Origin: JAXDMK01 sp963790325
GTDB lineage: Bacteria > Actinomycetota > Acidimicrobiia > Acidimicrobiales > AC-14
NCBI GenBank assembly: GCA_963790325.1
Contig: CAWBNY010000002.1
Span: forward strand, 1,205,675 to 1,269,674
DNA length: 64,000 nucleotides
Direction of reading: 5' to 3'
This document shows, one piece after another, positions 60,423-64,000 of the stretch (position 1 is the first letter of the stretch; every line of letters starts with the position of its first letter). The notes under the pieces were generated by a model that searched no databases, was not told the origin of the DNA, and was given only the letters and a program-made list of their open reading frames with translations. The translations under genes and the position numbers were made by a program.

Positions 60423-61286
60423 TCAGCCTTCGGCGGCGTCCGGCGCACCGCTTTTGACGGGATCGGGAACAACCAGGTCGATGATCCTGCGCTCGAACGG
60501 CAGGTCGATCCCGGCCCGCTGCATCCCCGCCACGGCGGCGACGATGGCTGCGCTGCGCACCCTCCACATGTCGGCGATCCGGGGACCATGCCAGAACCGG
60601 ACCCGGATGCTGATCCAGGATGCGTCGAGCTCCTCCACCCACGCCTGCGGCGGCGGGTCGTCGTAGACCTCCTCGACCGCTCCGACCGCGGCGATCGCCA
60701 CTGTTCGCGCCTGCTCGAGGTCGGTGCCGTACGCCACTCCGAGGCTGAAGTCGCTGCGGCGGCGGCCGTTGGCCGTGAGGTTGGTCAGGGGGTTGGTCAG
60801 CACCATGCTGTTCGGCAGCAGCACCCGGGCGCCGTCGTAGGTGCGGATGGTGGTGTACCTCAGGTTCAACTCCTCGACCGAGCCCTCGTGGTCGCCACTG
60901 ACGATCTCGTCGCCCGGGGAGAACGGGTTTCGGAACCCCATGATCAGCCCGGACATGTAGTTCTCGGCGATGTCCTGGAGGGCGAAGGCGATGGCGATCC
61001 CGACGATCCCCGCACCGGCGAGCACCGGCCCCAGGTCGAGGCCGACGGCCTGCAAGGCCACGTAGAGACCGACGGCGACGATCAAGGCGAAGACCAGGCG
61101 GGCCAGTATCTGCGGCGCCGACCCGGCCCGGCCGTCGATCCGACCGATCCTACGGAGCGCCCAGCGGGCAGCGGTGGCCAACACGATGGCGGAGCCGAGG
61201 ATGATGGCGGCTCCGATCCACTTGCTGAAGCCCGAGGTCTCGCCCTCGGCCGCTTGCTGGACCGCCCACACCACCACGCCGATCAC
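60423..61286 (-). CDS. mscS: small-conductance mechanosensitive channel MscS
   Basis: 287-residue channel: three TMs (IGAAIILGSAIVLATAARWA, ILARLVFALIVAVGLYVALQ, and pore helix LAGAGIVGIAIAFALQDIAE), then the beta domain with NPFSPGDEIVSGDHEGSVEE and VLLPNSMVLTNPLTNLT, and an alpha/beta C-terminus. The Gly/Ala-rich pore helix pattern is conserved. Opens on membrane tension to release solutes in osmotic downshock. GTG 61286. Confidence 0.93.
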   Translation of the reverse strand: MIGVVVWAVQQAAEGETSGFSKWIGAAIILGSAIVLATAARWALRRIGRIDGRAGSAPQILARLVFALIVAVGLYVALQAVGLDLGPVLAGAGIVGIAIAFALQDIAENYMSGLIMGFRNPFSPGDEIVSGDHEGSVEELNLRYTTIRTYDGARVLLPNSMVLTNPLTNLTANGRRRSDFSLGVAYGTDLEQARTVAIAAVGAVEEVYDDPPPQAWVEELDASWISIRVRFWHGPRIADMWRVRSAAIVAAVAGMQRAGIDLPFERRIIDLVVPDPVKSGAPDAAEG

Positions 61287-61441
61287 CAGGCCCGAACTCT
61301 ATCGACCGGCTGGTAGAACGTCTGTTCCCTTGGGGGGTGAACGACCTTTCGTCGACGGCGGTCCGCAGCCGGCCTGGGGACATGGACGGACCGGTCCGGC
61401 GGCACCCCCGCGCCTGGTCACCCCGGCGCCGCCGCAGGACG

Positions 61442-63616
61442 TCAGGTCCCGGGCTGGCCCGCCGAGCTCTGGAACACGGCCCGCACCCGCACCGTGTTGG
61501 CAGGAGGGCCGGCCCAGTTGTGGACCTCGATCCGGTAGGTCGCCCCCGGTTCGAGTCGGCGCTCGATCCGCATCTCCTCCCCGCTCAGCGAGAAGCTGGT
61601 GCCGAGGGCGACGTCGCCGCTCCAGCTACCGTCGCCGAGGCTGCGTTGCAGGTAGAGGTCGATGTCGGCAGGCAGGGTGACGGTCGCTTCGACCCGTCCG
61701 CCGGCGGTGTCCGAACCCTGGGGGACGGTGAACGCGATGAACTGCGAAGTCACCCCCGCCACCCGCACCGGCGCGCCCGGAGCGGGTGTGGTGAGGGTGG
61801 AGTCGATCGGTGGCGCGGCCGGGCCCGTGGGCAAGCTCGAGTCGTCGGTGAAGGGCACCTCGTCGGGGTAGAGGGCGGGGCGGTCGACGACGGGCACCTC
61901 GAGGTGCGTGGCCCCCTCGCCGGTGAACACCCTGACCTCTGGATCGAGGGCGAAGAGCGGCACCTTGTCGGGGTCGGCGGTGCTGATCCGCAACACCAAC
62001 CGGTGGCCCGGGCGCAGGTGGTGGGCCATGGCGAAGCAGGGCGGGGACATGTCGTAGCGCTCCCCGGGGATGACCGGGGTGTAGGTGGCGATGCCGTGGC
62101 GCAGCTCAGGGTTCAAGGCGCACTGGCTGATCCGCCGCCGGTTGCCGTCGCCGGCCTCGTCGTAGAGGGTTCCGATCAGGTGCACCCGGGGCACGCTGAG
62201 GGCGGCCGACAGGCGCAGCCGGGGGACGCCCGCCAGCACCATTCCCTCGGTGAGCGGTTGGCTGCGGAACCCGAGACCCCCCTGGCCGTTCTCCTCCAGG
62301 TAGAGCGCGGGGTCGCCCGCGAAGGTGGTGCTGTAGGCGGGCGGCGGGCCGGAACCGAGCGACCCGTCGCGGCTGTCGGGGTGAAACGAGAGCATCCGGG
62401 CCTGGCCCGGCCAGGCGGACGCGGTCGCGATCTCGGTGCGGTCACCGGTGCGGGCGCCGACGAAGGTCCCGTCGCTCAGGAACATCTCCACCGGAGGGCC
62501 GGTGTCGACCTTCCGCTGCGCCAGGTGCTTGTCGAACCAGGCGTGGAGGGCGTAAGTCCACTGGATGCCGCGGCGGGTCGGGCAGCAACCCGAGCCGTGG
62601 TCCCACTGGCCGAGCCAGAGCTTGTCGCCCGCCCGCCCGCCCCGGTCGGTGAACCACTGCATGGAGGAGACTCGAGCGGCGTTGTCGTTGACGCCGTGCA
62701 CCAGGAAGACGGGGCCGGCCCACTGGGTCGCCCCCCGGTTGTGGTCACGGACGACATGCCAGTCGGCGTACCGGCCCGACAACTGGTCTGCGCCCGCCAC
62801 CGCGGCGCTGTTCGGAAGCCCGCAGCCGGTGTCCTCCAGGTTGTTGCCGAAGTCGTCGCCGCTGTGAAGCAGGCCCAGGCCCAGAGGATCGGGGGGCGAC
62901 GGCGGCAGCTTCCGCTCGAGCGCCAGCTGCTCATAGGCCTCGATCGGTCCAGCCCATTGCAGGAAGTAGGGCACGCCCGCCTGGAACTGGTGGTCGTACA
63001 TAGAAGCCAGACCAGCCGACGGGACGATCGTGATCAGCCCGGGCGGGTTCTGGGCCGCCGCCACCGCCGGCGTGGACCCGACGTAGGAGTGGCCGGTCAT
63101 GCCGACCCGACCGTTCGACCACGGCTGGGAAGCCGCCCATTGCACGACCTGGGCCAGGTCGAGAGCGTCCTTGGGCCCGAGGTGGTCGAGGCAACCCTCC
63201 GAACGTCCCGTGCCCCGGAGATCCATCATGACGACCGCATAGCCCCGCGGCGCGAAGTAGCCCGTCAGCCCGACCGGGTTGCCGTCGACATCGCGCGGTT
63301 CGGGCAGGATCCGGGTGCCATCCCGGTCGGCGAGCGTGCCGTGGTAGGGGCTGGCCTCGAGGATCACCGGGTAGTTCCCGGATGCCGCCGGCCGCACCAC
63401 CTCGAGGTAGAGGTCCTCGCCGTCGTAGGCGGGCAGCCGGTGCACCGTGCGCACGATGGCGCCGTACGTCGGCTGGCTCAGGTGCTTGATCGAGGTGTAG
63501 TCGGTCGGCGGCCCCGCGGTGGCCGGCTTGGCCGGGGGTCGGGCTGCCGCCGGCGGCGCCGCCAGCCCGGCCGCCAACGAAAGGGTCACGATCGCCGCCG
63601 TGGCCATCCTTCGCAC
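61442..63616 (-). CDS. secreted S15/CocE-type alpha/beta hydrolase
   Basis: 724-residue exported hydrolase of the X-Pro dipeptidyl-peptidase/cocaine-esterase family. Signal peptide MATAAIVTLSLAAGLAAPPA. Catalytic domain: VMMDLRGTGRSEGCLD, GRVGMTGHSYVGSTPAVAA (nucleophile Ser), FLVHGVNDNAARV (Asp) and LGQWDHGSG (His). The C-terminal jelly-roll domain of the family (FAMAHHLRPGHRLVLRISTA) is followed by an extra domain of about 100 residues (SGGRVEATVTL-like to RVRAVFQSS) resembling a pre-peptidase C-terminal domain. GTG 63616 has GGGAG 7 nt upstream. Could be a peptidase or an esterase. Confidence 0.88.
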   Translation of the reverse strand: MRRMATAAIVTLSLAAGLAAPPAAARPPAKPATAGPPTDYTSIKHLSQPTYGAIVRTVHRLPAYDGEDLYLEVVRPAASGNYPVILEASPYHGTLADRDGTRILPEPRDVDGNPVGLTGYFAPRGYAVVMMDLRGTGRSEGCLDHLGPKDALDLAQVVQWAASQPWSNGRVGMTGHSYVGSTPAVAAAQNPPGLITIVPSAGLASMYDHQFQAGVPYFLQWAGPIEAYEQLALERKLPPSPPDPLGLGLLHSGDDFGNNLEDTGCGLPNSAAVAGADQLSGRYADWHVVRDHNRGATQWAGPVFLVHGVNDNAARVSSMQWFTDRGGRAGDKLWLGQWDHGSGCCPTRRGIQWTYALHAWFDKHLAQRKVDTGPPVEMFLSDGTFVGARTGDRTEIATASAWPGQARMLSFHPDSRDGSLGSGPPPAYSTTFAGDPALYLEENGQGGLGFRSQPLTEGMVLAGVPRLRLSAALSVPRVHLIGTLYDEAGDGNRRRISQCALNPELRHGIATYTPVIPGERYDMSPPCFAMAHHLRPGHRLVLRISTADPDKVPLFALDPEVRVFTGEGATHLEVPVVDRPALYPDEVPFTDDSSLPTGPAAPPIDSTLTTPAPGAPVRVAGVTSQFIAFTVPQGSDTAGGRVEATVTLPADIDLYLQRSLGDGSWSGDVALGTSFSLSGEEMRIERRLEPGATYRIEVHNWAGPPANTVRVRAVFQSSAGQPGT

Positions 63617-63963
63617 AGGAATTCTCCCTTCGTGGCGCCCAGCCGAGCGAGCGCCCCTCCCCATTTTCTCCTCCGGACGACGTTAGAGCGTGCCTGCTGC
63701 AAACTCGGCCGACCGGTCGCCCCGGGTCGCAGCGGTGAGGGCCGGGGCCGGCCGCCGGGGAGGGCGTGTCGTCACCTCCGGCCCGGCACGCCCGCCAGGT
63801 CGCCGACCACCTTCCCCCACCAGGTCGAGCCTCCGGTGGCCTTCGGTGCGAAGACCGCGGCCGGTGCCGGCGGGACCTCTACGCTGGCGCAATCCGCTCT
63901 GCGGAGGGTTTCCAAGCCCTCATTCGGGGGCTGCACCGCCTCCGGCAGGACGTTCGTCATCCA
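63617..63963. other. intergenic region before tRNA-Arg
   Basis: 347 nt between the S15 hydrolase start and the tRNA-Arg gene. No protein gene was recognised on either strand. TACGCT near 63880 could serve as a -10 for the tRNA. A short hairpin GAGGG...CCCTC at about 63905-63922 has no known role. Confidence 0.4.
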
Positions 63964-64000
63964 GCCCTCGTAGCTCAGGGGATAGAGCAACGGTTTCCTA
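63964..64000 (+). tRNA. tRNA-Arg (anticodon CCU), 5' part only
   Basis: Starts GCCCTCG TA GCTCAGGGGATAGAGC A ACGGT, then loop TTCCTA cut by the window edge. The D arm GCTC/GAGC is paired. The anticodon loop gives CCT (reads AGG). Acceptor and T arms lie outside. Confidence 0.85.

Noticed and set aside
63905..63922. GAGGG-TTTCCAAG-CCCTC looking like a tRNA-Ser anticodon arm
   Set aside because: No matching acceptor, D or T arm around it; loop is 8 nt.

Overview
The window is chromosomal DNA from a high-GC actinomycete. It carries a WhiB-type iron-sulfur regulator (found only in Actinomycetota and their phages), many GTG/TTG starts, several apparently leaderless promoters and densely overlapping operons. 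The gene content (Pgm1-like ATP-grasp enzyme, AMIN-like secreted protein, actinobacterial small proteins, Deinococcus-like GlnRS) would fit a deep-branching class such as Acidimicrobiia, but that placement is inference. No prophage, insertion sequence, CRISPR array or rRNA operon is visible. Two tRNAs are present: Ala(CGC), and Arg(CCU) cut by the right edge.

Layout. 1-3.6 kb: a reverse-strand operon related to the B and C components of clostridial glycine/betaine/sarcosine reductase (grdE-grdB-grdC order, grdC cut by the left edge). The grdB-like gene is a selenoprotein gene: an in-frame TGA sits at the family's selenocysteine position and is followed by a perfect 7-bp SECIS-like hairpin. 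3.9-7.9 kb: frameshifted whiB, YceI-like protein, secreted and small proteins, zinc peptidase, GNAT enzyme. 7.9-12.7 kb: glnS-asnS operon, then a T4-type lysozyme with two peptidoglycan-binding domains. 12.7-16.1 kb: RsbQ-RsbP-like stress-sensing operon with a DUF2254 membrane protein. 16.3-21.2 kb: small and secreted proteins, a lower-GC FAD amine oxidase, tRNA-Ala, and two frameshifted genes (translin-like protein, membrane protein). 21.3-26 kb: diguanylate cyclase-galU-moeA-moaA-moaC. 26-32 kb: fmdB, mtnP, a CpaB-like SAF protein, uppP, tldD/tldE. 32-45.8 kb: a lipid/isoprenoid region with flippase-like protein, PAP2 enzyme, polyprenyl synthase, Rieske fusion, crtI-crtB, frameshifted glycosyltransferase, CDP-alcohol phosphotransferase, heterodimeric lycopene cyclase crtYc/crtYd and dxs. 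45.8-54 kb: ATP-grasp ligase-aldo/keto reductase, phosphoribosyltransferase, M19 dipeptidase-like protein, Rieske oxygenase, VOC and ABM proteins, large secreted PA-domain protein. 54-64 kb: two linked ABC exporter pairs, metallo-beta-lactamase-fold protein, TPR protein, MscS channel, secreted S15/CocE-type hydrolase.

How the genes fit together. dxs supplies isoprenoid precursor, the polyprenyl synthase makes the prenyl diphosphate, CrtB and CrtI give lycopene-type carotenoid, CrtYc/CrtYd cyclise it and the CrtQ-like glycosyltransferase may decorate it. MoeA, MoaA and MoaC serve molybdenum cofactor synthesis. The Grd-like operon is the most unusual item: it lacks grdA in the visible part, and its GrdE homologue lacks the cysteine that would become the pyruvoyl group, so its chemistry is probably not classical Stickland glycine reduction. 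Four genes carry single frameshifts in G/C runs, which may be assembly errors.
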